Shown here: piece by piece, positions 28,076-38,109 of the stretch
How positions within the stretch are numbered: the stretch's first letter is position 1
Layout of the letters: each line of letters starts with the position of its first letter
Source of the DNA: Burkholderiaceae bacterium
GTDB lineage: Bacteria; Pseudomonadota; Gammaproteobacteria; Burkholderiales; Burkholderiaceae_E
Direction of reading: 5' to 3'
Assembly (NCBI GenBank): GCA_027493945.1
Contig: JAOSJU010000001.1
Location: 806,001 to 870,000 of the forward strand
Length of the DNA stretch: 64,000 nucleotides
Made by a program: the position numbers and the translations under genes
The notes under the pieces: generated by a model
What the model saw: only the letters and a program-made list of their open reading frames with translations
What the model was told of the DNA's origin: nothing
The model's database searches: none

Positions 28076-28341
28076 TGCGTATTTCGGCGAACGTGACCGT
28101 GCGTTTCGGCATCGTGACCGCGGGTTTCGGCGATCGTGACCTGGTGCGCGATGATCGTCGCCCGGTGGCGGGCCCGGTCGTCGATCATCTCGAGCAGGTC
28201 GTTGCGCGTCGTCGCATCGATGTTGCCGGTGCCCCAGTCGTCGAGGATCAGCACGTCGGTGCGGGCGAGCTGCGCGAGCCACTTGCCGAAGCCCCCGGCG
28301 CCGTGCAGCACGCGCAGCTCCTCGGGCAGGCGCGGTGCGCG
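28076..28341 (-). mobile_element. Internally deleted, truncated IS21 remnant
   Basis: Begins with the same TGCGTATTTCGGC end and GTGACC repeats as the full IS21 element (8380), then jumps to an istB segment equivalent to ~8755-8951 (Walker B region LILDDWGTGNID on the minus strand). It stops exactly at the ssrA 3' fragment. The segment is nearly identical to the full copy, so it came from the same or a sister element. Confidence 0.85.
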
Positions 28342-28352
28342 GCTCCACCATC
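28340..28352. other. attR: displaced ssrA 3' end at right edge of island
   Basis: CGGCTCCACCATC repeats the 3' terminus of ssrA including the encoded CCA plus two bases. It is followed after 5 nt by a strong intrinsic terminator, which is what would be expected immediately downstream of ssrA before the island entered. Confidence 0.75.
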
Positions 28353-28357
28353 CGAAG

Positions 28358-28389
28358 ACAACGCCCTGCCTCGCAGGGCGTTGTTTCTT
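28358..28389 (+). terminator. Probable original ssrA terminator
   Basis: A perfect 12-bp stem ACAACGCCCTGC / GCAGGGCGTTGT (28358-28369, 28373-28384) with a 3-nt loop and TTCTT after it. There is no gene to terminate on the plus strand here except the ssrA fragment, which supports the attR assignment. Confidence 0.8.
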
Positions 28390-28446
28390 GCACGGCGTAA
28401 CCGAAATTCTCGCAGGTGTCTGGTTGAACGCCGATTGCAGGTCTTG

Positions 28447-28659
28447 TCAGTCTGGTGCCGACCCGGGTGGCGCAACCGGCGCCCGGTCCTGCGCCTTTCC
28501 TTTCGCCTGCCACTTGTCGTAGCAGTCGAGGCCGCAGAAGTAGGCGACGTAATCGGTCACCTCGGCCACGGTGGCCTCCGACCTCGGAATCTCCTTCAGG
28601 CACACCTCGCAGGCGACGCGCTCGTCGTCCGGAACGGGAGGATGGACGTGGTCAGGCAT
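28447..28659 (-). CDS. Small DUF3330-type cysteine protein
   Basis: 70 aa. Paired cysteines CEVCLKEIPRSEA (C17, C20) and YFCGLDCYDKW (C42, C46) form a probable zinc-binding treble-clef/TRASH-like fold, as in DUF3330 proteins. The C-terminal ~15 residues are Pro/Ala-rich. Function unknown. It is the first backbone gene beyond the island; 176 bp without a gene separate it from the nitrilase. Confidence 0.75.
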   Translation of the reverse strand: MPDHVHPPVPDDERVACEVCLKEIPRSEATVAEVTDYVAYFCGLDCYDKWQAKGKAQDRAPVAPPGSAPD

Positions 28660-28835
28660 GATCGTCTCCCTACGCACGGCCCCTGGGGTCTTGCATGGGC
28701 AGAATACGCCGCCTGACGGGGGAGAGTCACCCGGCGGTGCAGACCCCCGCCGCGATGCCGTCGATCGGCAACCGGTTCTCGCACCGCAAGCGGTCGCCCG
28801 CCGCTTCCTGGCCGCGCACGGCCCCTCGCGCCCCC

Positions 28836-29783
28836 TCAGTCCTCGGGCGCATCGCCCAGCGTGACGGCTCGTTGCGGCGCCGTGTTCACCTGCAGCGAGA
28901 ACACGTCCGGGCGCGCGTAGTGTCCGACCGGATCGAAGTCCATCTGCGCCATCGGAATCACCGACAGGTCCAGCTCCGCCGTCAGGATCGCATCCTCGTT
29001 GTACACGGGACCCGCCAGCAACTTGCCCAGCGGGTCGACGATCAGGCTGCCGCCGCGCATCAGTACGGTGTCGGGTGCCTCGGGCAGCCGGTTGTTCATG
29101 CGGTCCTGAGGGAATTGCGACTGCCGCAGGTGCTGGCACGCCGAGAGCACGAAACAGCGCCCCTCCAGCGCAATGTGCTGCATCGTCGACACCCAGCTGT
29201 CGCGATCGTCGGCCGTGGGGGCGCAGTACAGGGCGACGCGTTGCTGGTACATCGCCATGCGCAGCGCCGGCATGTAGTTTTCCCAGCAGATGACCGCGCC
29301 CAGCTTGCCGTGCGGCGTGTCGACCGCCAGCAGGGTCGATCCGTCGCCGAAACCCCAGACCAGCCGCTCGAGGGCCGTCGGCATGAGCTTGCGATGCTTG
29401 CCCAGCACCCGACCGTCCGGCCCGATGTACACGGCCGTGCAGTACAAGGTGCCGCCATCACGCTCGATGATTCCCATGACCACGTAGGTCTTGTGCCGTG
29501 AAGCTGCCTTGGCCAGTTGCGCGATCTCGGGCCCGTCCACCGCGACGGCCACGTCGAAATACTGCTTGAACTCGGCCCGTCCCTGCGGGGTCCGCCCTCC
29601 CAGGTAGATGTGAAAGTCGGCCCCTTTGGGGTAGCCGCCGATGAACGCCTCCGGGAAGACCACCAGACGCGCGCCGCGTCTCGACGCGTCGGCCATCAGC
29701 TCCAGCGTGCGTTCCACGGTAGCAGGCGTGTCCAGCAAGACAGAGGCTGACTGCACGACCGCCGCGGTTAGGGTATTGGGCAT
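28836..29783 (-). CDS. Nitrilase (carbon-nitrogen hydrolase superfamily)
   Basis: 315 aa. The catalytic triad is in place: E45 in [13 protein letters not shown]132 in GKHRKLMPT and C166 in [11 protein letters not shown]. These motif contexts are those of branch-1 nitrilases that convert nitriles to carboxylic acid and ammonia, rather than amidases. Followed downstream on the same strand by nothing nearby; the CBS gene upstream (21-bp gap) may share its transcript. Confidence 0.88.
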   Translation of the reverse strand: MPNTLTAAVVQSASVLLDTPATVERTLELMADASRRGARLVVFPEAFIGGYPKGADFHIYLGGRTPQGRAEFKQYFDVAVAVDGPEIAQLAKAASRHKTYVVMGIIERDGGTLYCTAVYIGPDGRVLGKHRKLMPTALERLVWGFGDGSTLLAVDTPHGKLGAVICWENYMPALRMAMYQQRVALYCAPTADDRDSWVSTMQHIALEGRCFVLSACQHLRQSQFPQDRMNNRLPEAPDTVLMRGGSLIVDPLGKLLAGPVYNEDAILTAELDLSVIPMAQMDFDPVGHYARPDVFSLQVNTAPQRAVTLGDAPED

Positions 29784-29804
29784 GGTCTTTCCCGACCCCT
29801 CGCT

Positions 29805-30218
29805 TCAGCCGCTGCTGCGCCCGGCCCGGCTGATCTCGATCAGCGCGTTCAGCGCGTCGGTGACGGTGAAGATGCCGAGGAACTCGCCCGTGTCCTCGTT
29901 CACGATCACGCTGCCGATCTTGCGGTCGGACATCTCATACGCCACTTCGTCGAGCGGCGTGCCGGCCGTCACCGCCACGGGATCGGTGGCCATGATGTCG
30001 GCCGCGCGCACCTGGATCTTGTGCTCGACGCTCAGCCCCTGCGCGACGCGCACGTCGCGGTCGCTGACCACCCCCACCACCTTGCCGTCGCGGACGATCG
30101 GAAGATGACGCACGCCGCACTGCTGCATCAATTGCCGAATCTCGTCGATCGACAGGTCCTCCGTCGCCGTGACGGGATTGGGGGTCGTGTATTCCTCGAC
30201 CGGCACGTTCCATTTCAT
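29805..30218 (-). CDS. Tandem CBS-domain protein
   Basis: 137 aa consisting of two CBS motifs (residues ~8-60 and ~73-128: [23 protein letters not shown] and [26 protein letters not shown]). Stand-alone CBS pairs bind adenine nucleotides and act as energy sensors for partners. ATG 30218 chosen because the upstream in-frame sequence is not CBS-like. Partner unknown. Confidence 0.88.
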   Translation of the reverse strand: MKWNVPVEEYTTPNPVTATEDLSIDEIRQLMQQCGVRHLPIVRDGKVVGVVSDRDVRVAQGLSVEHKIQVRAADIMATDPVAVTAGTPLDEVAYEMSDRKIGSVIVNEDTGEFLGIFTVTDALNALIEISRAGRSSG

Positions 30219-30446
30219 CGCGACACCTCTGCGTGGCTGCGCCCGCCGCGAGCCGGCAGGCATCCGGGCTGCATTTGCCGCGATTATCGGTTGCCCGCAA
30301 GCCACGGACAAGGCGACGCTTCTTCGCGACGATTCTTCCGGACACTTCTTCGCTGCGGCGCCGATCCGGGCGACAGCGATACAGAGGCCGCACCCGCGCA
30401 CCCGCGCACCCGCGATCGGCGTAGACTGCGGCCCCGGGACGAGACC

Positions 30447-30830
30447 ATGCTCGCTTCGATTCTCGCGATCTGTGCAGGCGCCTCGGCCGGCGCGGTAACG
30501 CGCTGGCTGCTTGGCATATCGCTCAACGCGATGTTTCCCACGATTCCGCCGGGCACGCTGCTCGCCAACCTGATCGGCGGCTACCTGGTCGGCGTGGCGA
30601 TGGCGGTGTTCGCCGACCATCCCGGCCTCGCTCCGGAATGGCGCCTGCTCGTCATCACCGGATTCCTCGGCGGGCTCACCACCTTCTCCACCTTCTCGGC
30701 CGAAGTCACCACGCTGATCCAGCAGGGACGTCTTCTCTGGGCGACCGCGGCGATCGGCAGCCATCTCGTCGGCTCGCTGGCGCTCACCGTGCTCGGGCTG
30801 GCGTCGGTGCGCGCGCTCGAGCGCCTTTGA
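30447..30830 (+). CDS. crcB: Fluoride channel CrcB/Fluc
   Basis: 127 aa with four membrane helices and the Fluc signatures [14 protein letters not shown] (conserved Asn) and [15 protein letters not shown] (the phenylalanine-box and Na+ site region). Dimeric fluoride exporter of the inner membrane. No fluoride riboswitch is recognisable in the 228 bp upstream (30219-30446), which otherwise contains nothing I can assign. A DUF190 gene follows after 11 bp. Confidence 0.95.
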   Translation: MLASILAICAGASAGAVTRWLLGISLNAMFPTIPPGTLLANLIGGYLVGVAMAVFADHPGLAPEWRLLVITGFLGGLTTFSTFSAEVTTLIQQGRLLWATAAIGSHLVGSLALTVLGLASVRALERL

Positions 30831-30841
30831 GGAGGGCGACG

Positions 30842-31210
30842 ATGCAGGGCTACCAGTTGACCTTCTTCACGACGCAGGACCGGCGCCACGGCGGCCTGCC
30901 GCTCGGCGAATGGCTGCTGCAGGAAGCGCGCAAGCTCGGCGTCTCGGGCGCGACACTGGTTGCGGCCGCCGAGGGCTTCGGACGCGACGGCAAGCTTCAC
31001 GCCGCGCACTTCATCGAACTGGCGGACCAGCCGGTCGAGGTGACGATGGCGCTGGGCGCATCCGAGGTGGACCGCCTGTTCGAGCGCCTGCGCGACGAGC
31101 GCATCCGGGTCTTCTACGTGAAGGCGCCGATCGAGTTCGGCACCACCGGCCGAGGGCTGACCGGCGGCGCGTGGCCGCCTCGCCGCGACACGGCGCGCCG
31201 AAGCCGTTAG
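30842..31210 (+). CDS. DUF190 (PII-like) protein partnered with CrcB
   Basis: 122 aa. The ferredoxin-like DUF190 fold shows in YQLTFFTTQDRRHGG (start) and VTMALGASEVDRLFERLRDE. Preceded by GAGGAGGGCG at good spacing. crcB-DUF190 adjacency is widespread and suggests a soluble regulator of the fluoride channel. The last ~15 residues are Arg-rich. Confidence 0.88.
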   Translation: MQGYQLTFFTTQDRRHGGLPLGEWLLQEARKLGVSGATLVAAAEGFGRDGKLHAAHFIELADQPVEVTMALGASEVDRLFERLRDERIRVFYVKAPIEFGTTGRGLTGGAWPPRRDTARRSR

Positions 31211-31220
31211 ACTCGGCCCT

Positions 31221-32018
31221 ATGCCGAACTCCGATCCGCGCAGCAGCGTGCTGCCGTCGATCCGCGAGTCGAGCGCACTGTTCCTCGACTTCGACGGTAC
31301 GCTGGCCGAACTGGCCCCGACCCCCGATGCGGTACGCACCGCTCCGGGCCTCCTCGACAGCCTCGCGGCACTCTCCGGATCGCTCGGCGGCGCCCTGGCG
31401 ATCGTCTCGGGCCGCTCGCTGGCCGATCTCGACCGCCTGCTCGCGCCGATGCGGCCAGCGGTCGCTGCCGAGCACGGTGCGGTGCTGCGCCTGGCCGACG
31501 GGCGAATGCACTGTACCGAAGCCCCCGACCTGAGCGAGGCGCTGCGTGCCGGCGCGGAGCTGGCTCGCGCGCATCCCGCCGTGGTGCTCGAGCGCAAGAC
31601 GATGTCGGTGGCGCTGCACTTTCGCGGCGCGCCGCAACTCGCGCAGTCGTGCATCGACGCGATGGCCGCGACGATCGAGGATCGTCCGGAACTGGAGCTG
31701 CTGCACGGCAAGTGCCTCGTCGAAGTGCGGCGCGCCGGCATCGACAAGGGCCGCGCGATCGCCGCGCTGATGTCCAGCCCTCCGTTCGCCGGGCGGCAGC
31801 CGATCTTCGCGGGCGACGACGTGACCGACGAGGCCGGCTTCGCCTTCGTGCAGCAAAGCGGCGGCGTGGCGATCAAGGTGGGCGACGGCGACACCGTCGC
31901 GCGACATGCCTGCGAATCGCCCGAGGCGCTGCGCGGCTGGCTCGCGTCGGCTGCATCGGCTACATCGAGTGCATCGATCGCGTCGGCGTCGTCGGCGATG
32001 ACAGGATCGGCGCGCTGA
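31221..32018 (+). CDS. otsB: Trehalose-6-phosphate phosphatase
   Basis: 265 aa HAD-superfamily phosphatase. Motif I LFLDFDGTLAEL (~residues 20-31), motif II IVSGRS, motif III lysine in RAGIDKGRAI and motif IV FAGDDVTDEAGF. Removes phosphate from trehalose-6-phosphate made by OtsA. The C-terminal 25 residues are a Ser/Ala repeat tail (SAASATSSASIASASSA), unusual and probably disordered. GH15 and otsA genes follow. Confidence 0.93.
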   Translation: MPNSDPRSSVLPSIRESSALFLDFDGTLAELAPTPDAVRTAPGLLDSLAALSGSLGGALAIVSGRSLADLDRLLAPMRPAVAAEHGAVLRLADGRMHCTEAPDLSEALRAGAELARAHPAVVLERKTMSVALHFRGAPQLAQSCIDAMAATIEDRPELELLHGKCLVEVRRAGIDKGRAIAALMSSPPFAGRQPIFAGDDVTDEAGFAFVQQSGGVAIKVGDGDTVARHACESPEALRGWLASAASATSSASIASASSAMTGSAR

Positions 32019-32052
32019 GGCGGGCGCCGCAGGCCGCACAGGGACCGCAGCG

Positions 32053-33918
32053 ATGGCAGACGACCCACGGCACGCATCACCCGACCAGGCGCAGCCGGTC
32101 CATGCCGACGCGCCCGGTGCCGGTTTCTGCCCGCCCGCCGATCCTTCGCTCGCGCTCGGCGTGATCGGCAACTGCGCGTTCAGCGCGCTCGTCGATGCGC
32201 GCGGTCGCATCGTCTGGTGCTGCTGGCCGCGCTTCGACGGCGATCCGGTCTTCGATGCGCTGCTGGAACCCTCGGCGCGCGGCAGCGCGTTCGGCATCGA
32301 GATCGAGGACTTCGCCGAGTCGCGGCAACGTTACGAGCCGAACACCGCGGTGCTGCGCACGCAGCTTTACGATCGTGCGGGACAAGGCATCGAAATCACC
32401 GATTTCGCGCCGCGCTTCATGAGCCGCTCGCGCTTCTTCCGGCCGCTGATGCTGGTGCGCCGCGTCCGGCCGATCGCCGGCACGCCGCGCATCCGCGTCG
32501 CGCTCGCGCCGCGCTTCGACTGGGGCGCGACCGAACCCGAGGTGACGCGCGGCAGCAACCACGTGCGCTACGTCGGCGACGTGCTCACCCTGCGCCTGAA
32601 CACCGACGCCCCGATCTCGCACGTCCTCTCGCAGCAGCCGTTCGTGCTCAGCCGCGAGATGAACTTCCTGCTGGGCGCCGACGAGACGCTGCAGGAAGGG
32701 GTCGCCGACACGGCGCGGCACTTCGAGCAGGAAACGCTCGCCTACTGGCGCGGCTGGTGCCAGCGACTGGCCGTGCCGCTCGAATGGCAGGAGGCGGTGA
32801 TCCGCGCGGCGATCACGCTGAAGCTGTCGGTGTTCGAGGACACCGGCGCGATCGTCGCCGCGATGACGACCAGCATTCCCGAGGCGCCCGACAGCGGTCG
32901 CAACTGGGACTACCGCTACTGCTGGCTGCGCGACGCGTTCTTCGTGGTGCGCGCGCTGAACAGCCTGTCCGAGGTCGGGACGATGGAGGACTACCTCGAC
33001 TGGCTCGGCAACGTGGTCGTGGAGACGCGCGGCGAGCACATCCAGCCGCTCTACGGAATCGGGCTGGAGCGCAGCCTGCCCGAATCGATCTGCGAAAACC
33101 TGTCCGGATATCGCGGCATGGGTCCGGTGCGCGTCGGCAACCGGGCTCACGAGCACTATCAGCACGACGTCTACGGCAACGTGATCCTCGGCGCGACGCA
33201 GGCGTTCTACGACCACCGGCTGCTGCACCGCGCCGGCCTGCCCGAATTCCAGCGGCTCGAACAGGCGGGCGAGCAGGCGGTGAAGGTGTTCGGCCAGCCC
33301 GACGCCGGCATGTGGGAGCTGCGCACGCGCGCGCGCGTGCACACGTCGTCGGCGCTGATGAGCTGGGCGGCCTGCGACCGGTTGGCGCGCATCGCGGCGC
33401 TGCTGGCGGTGCCCGGCCGCGCGGCCTACTGGCGCTCGCACGCCGACGCGATGCGCGAGCGCATCCTGCGCGAGGCCTGGAACGAGCAGCGCCAGGCCTT
33501 CGTCGAGAGCTTCGGCGGCCGCGACCTCGACGCCAGCGTGCTGCTGATGGCCGAGGTCGGGCTGATCGACGCGGGCGACCCGCGCTTCGTGTGCACGCTC
33601 GAAGCGCTCGAGCGCCATCTGTGCGACGGCCCCTGGATGCGCCGCTACGAAGCGGCCGACGACTTCGGAAGGCCCGAGACCGCGTTCAACATCTGCAGTT
33701 TCTGGCACATCGACGCGCTGGCGCGCACCGGGCGCCGGCAGCGGGCCCGCGAGATCTTCGAATCGATGCTCGCGCACCGCAACCACCTCGGCCTGCTCTC
33801 CGAAGACACCCACCCGACCACCGGCGAGATGTGGGGCAACTTTCCGCAGACCTATTCGATGGTCGGCATCATCAACGGCGCGGTGCGGCTGTCGGCCGCG
33901 TGGCACACCGTCATCTGA
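32053..33918 (+). CDS. Glycoside hydrolase family 15 protein
   Basis: 621 aa: an N-terminal super-sandwich domain (residues ~30-240) and an (alpha/alpha)6 barrel with the GH15 catalytic-region motifs NWDYRYCWLRDAFF (~residue 288) and the second acid region GRPETAFNICSFWHIDAL / GLLSEDTHPTTGEMWGNFPQ. Bacterial enzymes of this class act on maltose, isomaltose or trehalose. It lies between otsB and otsA, so it may be a trehalase or may feed glucose to trehalose metabolism. No signal peptide, so cytoplasmic. Confidence 0.9.
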   Translation: MADDPRHASPDQAQPVHADAPGAGFCPPADPSLALGVIGNCAFSALVDARGRIVWCCWPRFDGDPVFDALLEPSARGSAFGIEIEDFAESRQRYEPNTAVLRTQLYDRAGQGIEITDFAPRFMSRSRFFRPLMLVRRVRPIAGTPRIRVALAPRFDWGATEPEVTRGSNHVRYVGDVLTLRLNTDAPISHVLSQQPFVLSREMNFLLGADETLQEGVADTARHFEQETLAYWRGWCQRLAVPLEWQEAVIRAAITLKLSVFEDTGAIVAAMTTSIPEAPDSGRNWDYRYCWLRDAFFVVRALNSLSEVGTMEDYLDWLGNVVVETRGEHIQPLYGIGLERSLPESICENLSGYRGMGPVRVGNRAHEHYQHDVYGNVILGATQAFYDHRLLHRAGLPEFQRLEQAGEQAVKVFGQPDAGMWELRTRARVHTSSALMSWAACDRLARIAALLAVPGRAAYWRSHADAMRERILREAWNEQRQAFVESFGGRDLDASVLLMAEVGLIDAGDPRFVCTLEALERHLCDGPWMRRYEAADDFGRPETAFNICSFWHIDALARTGRRQRAREIFESMLAHRNHLGLLSEDTHPTTGEMWGNFPQTYSMVGIINGAVRLSAAWHTVI

Positions 33919-33928
33919 GGGCTTGCCA

Positions 33929-35362
33929 ATGGGTCGCCTGGTCGTCGTCTCCAACCGCATCGCCGATCCGCGCAAGCCGGCGGCCGGCGGGCTGGCGGTG
34001 GCGCTCGGCGAGGTGCTGCGCAACACCGGCGGGCTGTGGTTCGGCTGGAGCGGCGCGATCGTCGACGGCGGCACGCCCGGCGATGGCGATCTGCACCTGC
34101 AGCAGGCCGGCCCGGTCACGCTGGCCACGGTCGACCTGTGCCGCGAGGACCACGACGCCTATTACGCCGGCTACAGCAACGGCGTGCTCTGGCCGGCATT
34201 CCACTACCGGCTCGATCTGGCCGATTTCGACGGTCAGTATTTCGACGGCTATCGCCGCGTGAACCGGCTGTTCGCGCGCCGGCTGGTGCCGCTGCTGCGG
34301 CCCGACGACGTCGTCTGGGTGCACGACTATCACCTGATCCCGCTGGCAGCCGAACTGCGCGCCGCGGGCTGCAGCCAGCGTATCGGCTTCTTCCTGCACA
34401 TCCCGATGCCGCCGTCGCAGATCTTCGCGGCCGTCCCGCAGCACGAATGGCTGACCCGCGCGCTGTTCGCGTACGACGTGGTCGGCTTCCAGAGCCGTAC
34501 CGACCTCGGTCACTTCGTCGAACACGCGCGCTGCAGCGCCGGCGCGAAGCCGGCGGGCGAGCACGTTCTCGAGGCCTTCGGACGCCGATTGCACGCGCGG
34601 TCCTTTCCGATCGGCATCGACGTCGACGAATTCGAGCGCCTCGGGCGCGGAAAGGAGGCACGCGAGGCCTTCCTGACGACGCGCACCGAATACGCGCGGC
34701 GCCGGTTGCTGATCGGCGTCGACCGGCTCGACTACACGAAGGGCATCCCGCAGCGGATCCGCGCATTCCGCGAGCTGCTGGCGCACCATCCCGCCAACCG
34801 CCACAGCGCAACGCTGATCCAGATCGCCTCGCCGAGCCGCGAGAGCGTCGAGGCCTACGCGGAGATCCGCGAGGAGCTCGAGCGCTTGTGTGGGGCGCTG
34901 AACGGCGATTTCGGCGACCTCGGCTGGATGCCGGTGCGCTACATCCACCGCACCGTGGCACGGCGCCGCCTGCCGGGCCTGTACCGCGCGGCCTGCGTCG
35001 GCGTAATCACGCCGCTGCGCGACGGCATGAATCTGGTCGCCAAGGAATACGTCGCGTCGCAGGACGCGGCCGATCCGGGCGTGCTGGTGCTGTCGCGTTT
35101 CACCGGCGCGGCTGAGCAACTCGCCGAAGCGCTGCCGGTGAATCCCTACGACATCCGCGGCACGGCCGAGACGCTGCAGCAGGCGCTCGCGATGCCGCTG
35201 GCCGAGCGCCAGGCGCGGCACGACGCGCTGCTGCGGCGCATCCGCGAGCACGACGTGCATCGCTGGTGCGCCGACTTCCTCGAAGCCCTGGACGAGCCCT
35301 TCGCCGAAGGACTCGCGCACGCGCGTCGCCAGCGGCGGCGCGCCGCGCTCAGCCCGAGCTGA
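33929..35362 (+). CDS. otsA: Trehalose-6-phosphate synthase
   Basis: 477 aa GT20 glycosyltransferase joining UDP-glucose (or another NDP-glucose) and glucose-6-phosphate. Motifs: [11 protein letters not shown] at the N-terminus, [16 protein letters not shown] (~residue 130), [30 protein letters not shown] (~265) and [16 protein letters not shown] (~360). ATG 33929 is used; the frame is also open from TTG 33923. It lies 10 bp after the GH15 stop, forming an otsB-GH15-otsA osmoprotection operon. Confidence 0.95.
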   Translation: MGRLVVVSNRIADPRKPAAGGLAVALGEVLRNTGGLWFGWSGAIVDGGTPGDGDLHLQQAGPVTLATVDLCREDHDAYYAGYSNGVLWPAFHYRLDLADFDGQYFDGYRRVNRLFARRLVPLLRPDDVVWVHDYHLIPLAAELRAAGCSQRIGFFLHIPMPPSQIFAAVPQHEWLTRALFAYDVVGFQSRTDLGHFVEHARCSAGAKPAGEHVLEAFGRRLHARSFPIGIDVDEFERLGRGKEAREAFLTTRTEYARRRLLIGVDRLDYTKGIPQRIRAFRELLAHHPANRHSATLIQIASPSRESVEAYAEIREELERLCGALNGDFGDLGWMPVRYIHRTVARRRLPGLYRAACVGVITPLRDGMNLVAKEYVASQDAADPGVLVLSRFTGAAEQLAEALPVNPYDIRGTAETLQQALAMPLAERQARHDALLRRIREHDVHRWCADFLEALDEPFAEGLAHARRQRRRAALSPS

Positions 35363-35475
35363 TCTCGATGCGCCTCGGCTGCGCGTCGCTCGTGACTGAT
35401 TCATGACAAAAAAGAGAAGCTCATTCGGCAATTGGGTACTTTTTCCGCATCAATCCGTTCGCTAAAGTGGCGGGC

Positions 35476-35901
35476 ATGGGAAATGCCAGCCCCTGCGCCC
35501 CCAATGCCCCCGCCCCGATCCGGGCGGTGGTCTTCGATGCCTACGGCACGCTGTTCGACGTGCACTCGGTGGCCAGCCTCGCCGAGCAGCTCTTTCCGGG
35601 CAAGGGCGACGCGCTGTCGCAGCTGTGGCGCCAGAAGCAGCTCGAATACTCGTGGCTGCGCGCGATGTCCGGGCGCTACAAGCCGTTCTGGGACATCACC
35701 CGCGACGCGCTGCGCTTCGCCACCGAGCGGCTGGCCCTGTCGATGCAGCCCGGGCACGAAGTCAGGTTGATGAACCAGTACGCCAGCCTGTCGGCGTTCC
35801 CGGAGAACCTTTCCGCGCTGCGCGCACTGAAGGCCGCCGGGCTGCCGACGGGCATCCTGAGCAACGGCAATCGCGAGATGCAAACCGACGGAGAGAATTC
35901 A
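35476..35901 (+). pseudogene. Haloacid dehalogenase type II, 3'-truncated
   Basis: Residues 1-~135 match (S)-2-haloacid dehalogenases: nucleophile in [15 protein letters not shown], cap-domain region, and motif [16 protein letters not shown]. Right after this the sequence runs directly into the malate synthase ribosome site and start, so the C-terminal ~80 residues with the catalytic Lys and Asp motifs are missing. The frame remains open into glcB, so a HAD-malate synthase fusion could be read on paper. Best explained as a deletion that brought the HAD 5' part next to glcB. Confidence 0.75.
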
Positions 35902-38071
35902 ATGACCGAACGCATCGAGAAATTCGGCCTGCGGGTGGCCCGCAGCCTGCACGACATGATCGAGCGCGAGGCGCTGCCGGGAACCGGCGTGCCGTCCGAC
36001 CAGTTCTGGAAGGGCCTGTCCGATCTGGTCCACGAGAAGGGGCCGAAGAACCGCGCGCTGCTCGCCCGGCGCGACGAGCTGCAGGCGAAGATCGATGCCC
36101 GGCACCGCTCGCGCCGCGGCCAGCCGCACGACGCCGCGGCCTACACCGCGTTCCTGTCGGAGATCGGCTACCGGTGCCCGAAGGGCCCGACTTCGCGGTG
36201 GAGACCGCCAACGTCGATCCCGAGATCGCGATCGTCCCCGGCCCGCAGCTCGTGGTCCCGGTGATGAACGCGCGCTACGCGCTCAACGCCGCCAACGCCC
36301 GATGGGGCAGCCTCTACGACGCGCTGTACGGCACCGACGCGATGGGCGACGCGCCGCAACCCGGCGGCTACGACCCGGTGCGCGGCGCGCGCGTGATCGC
36401 CTGGGCGAAGTCGTTCCTCGACGAGGTCGCGCCGCTGGCCGCGGCGAGCCACGCCGACGTCACCGCGTATCGCGTGACCGACGGCGCGCTGGTGGCTGCC
36501 ACGCCCTCCGGCGACAGGCGACTGGTCGATCCTTCGCGCTTCGCCGGCCATCGCGGCGACGCGCAGGCTCCGTCGGCGATCCTGCTGGCGAACCACCGGC
36601 TGCACGTCGAGATCCGCATCGACCGCGGCCATGCGATCGGCCGCACCGACCGGGCCGGCGTGGCCGACGTGCTGATGGAAGCCGCGATCACCACGATCAT
36701 GGACTGCGAGGACTCGGTCGCCGCGGTCGACGCCGAGGACAAGGCACTCGCCTACCGCAACTGGCTGGGCCTGATGCGCGGCGACCTGGTCGAGAGCGTC
36801 GACAAGGGCGGCGGCAGCTTCCAGCGCAGGCTTTCCGCCGACCGCGACTACGTCGGCGCCGACGGCAAGCCGCTCGCGCTCAAGGGCCGCTCGCTGATGC
36901 TGGTGCGCAACGTCGGCCACCTGATGACCAACCCCGCGGTGCTCGATCGCGACGGCAACGAGGCGTTCGAGGGCCTGCTCGATGCGATGTGCACCGCGCT
37001 GATCGCGATGCACGACCTGCGCAAGCAGGGCGGCGCGCGCAACTCGACCACGGGCTCGATCTACGTCGTCAAGCCCAAGATGCACGGCCCCGACGAGGTC
37101 GCGTTCGCCGACGAGATCTTCACCCACGTCGAGCGCGCGCTCGGCCTGCCCGCCGACACGGTGAAGATCGGCATCATGGACGAGGAGCGCCGCACCACCG
37201 TCAACCTGAAGGAGTGCATCCGCGCGGCGAAGCGCCGCGTCGCCTTCATCAACACCGGCTTCCTGGATCGCACCGGCGACGAGATCCACACCTCGATGGA
37301 AGCCGGTCCGATGGTGCGCAAGGCCGAGATGAAGTCGCAGCCCTGGATCGCCGCCTACGAGCTGTGGAACGCCGACAACGGGCTCGCCTGCGGGCTGGCG
37401 GGCCGGGCGCAGATCGGCAAGGGGATGTGGGCGATGCCCGACCTGATGGCGGCAATGCTCGAAAGCAGAAAATCGGTCATCCGCAGGCGGGTGCCAACTG
37501 CGCGTGGGTGCCCAGTCCCACCGCCGCCACACTGCACGCCACCCACTACCACAAGGTCGACGTGTTCGCGCGCCAGGCCGGGATCGCGAAAGACGGCCGG
37601 CGCGCGAAACTGGCCGACATCCTCACGATCCCGGTGGCGAAATCGCCGAACTGGTCGGACGCCGAGATCACCGCCGAGCTGGAGAACAACGCGCAGGGCA
37701 TTCTCGGCTACGTGGTGCGCTGGATCGACCAGGGCGTAGGTTGCTCGAAGGTGCCCGACATCAACAACGTCGCGCTGATGGAAGATCGCGCGACCTGCCG
37801 CATCTCCTCGCAGCACATCGCCAACTGGCTGCACCACGGCGTGGTCACGAAAGACCGGGTGATGGAGGTGATGAAGCGGATGGCCGCGGTCGCCGACGGG
37901 CAGAACGCCGGCGATCCGTTCTATCGTCCGATGGCGCCGGGCTACGACGGTGTCGCATTCAGGGCGGCCTGCGACCTGGTCTTCGAGGGCACGAGGCAAC
38001 CGTCGGGCTACACCGAGCCGGTGTTGCACCGGCGTCGCCTCGAACTAAAGGCGTCGTCGTCGAAGCAGTGA
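35902..38071 (+). CDS. glcB: Malate synthase G (two frame breaks)
   Basis: Condenses glyoxylate and acetyl-CoA to malate (glyoxylate shunt). ATG 35902 follows GGAGAG. Corrected length ~722 aa, normal for isoform G. Landmarks: [73 protein letters not shown] and [20 protein letters not shown]. The frame breaks at ~36171 (GY then [10 protein letters not shown] in another frame; TACCGG where TACCTGG is expected) and at ~37463 (AMLE to [12 protein letters not shown]). Both fall in conserved regions of an otherwise well-preserved gene, so I read them as sequence errors. Confidence 0.93.
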
Positions 38072-38109
38072 TATCGTGAAGGCGTCGCACTGCTGAGGTT
38101 TCCCGGTCC

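Larger units (their letters stand above)
3367..28341. mobile_element. ~25-kb mosaic genomic island inserted at ssrA
   Basis: Bounded by direct copies of the ssrA 3' terminus (3355-3368 and 28340-28352). Contents: type I R-M operon with embedded SLATT/SMODS pair, IS21, IS1634, a LysR-controlled CoA-ligase/dehydratase operon, IS110, IS701, a recombinase-associated gene remnant and an IS21 remnant. No tyrosine or serine integrase gene is readable, so the island is probably immobile now. The right junction falls exactly where an IS21 remnant meets the ssrA fragment, so IS activity or deletion may have removed the integrase end. Confidence 0.75.

Noticed and set aside
30219..30446. Fluoride riboswitch upstream of crcB
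   Set aside because: I could not find the conserved crcB-motif elements in this leader.
35467..36264. Haloacid dehalogenase-malate synthase fusion enzyme
   Set aside because: glcB has its own ribosome site and ATG at 35902, the HAD part lacks its catalytic C-terminus, and the joined frame breaks at ~36171.
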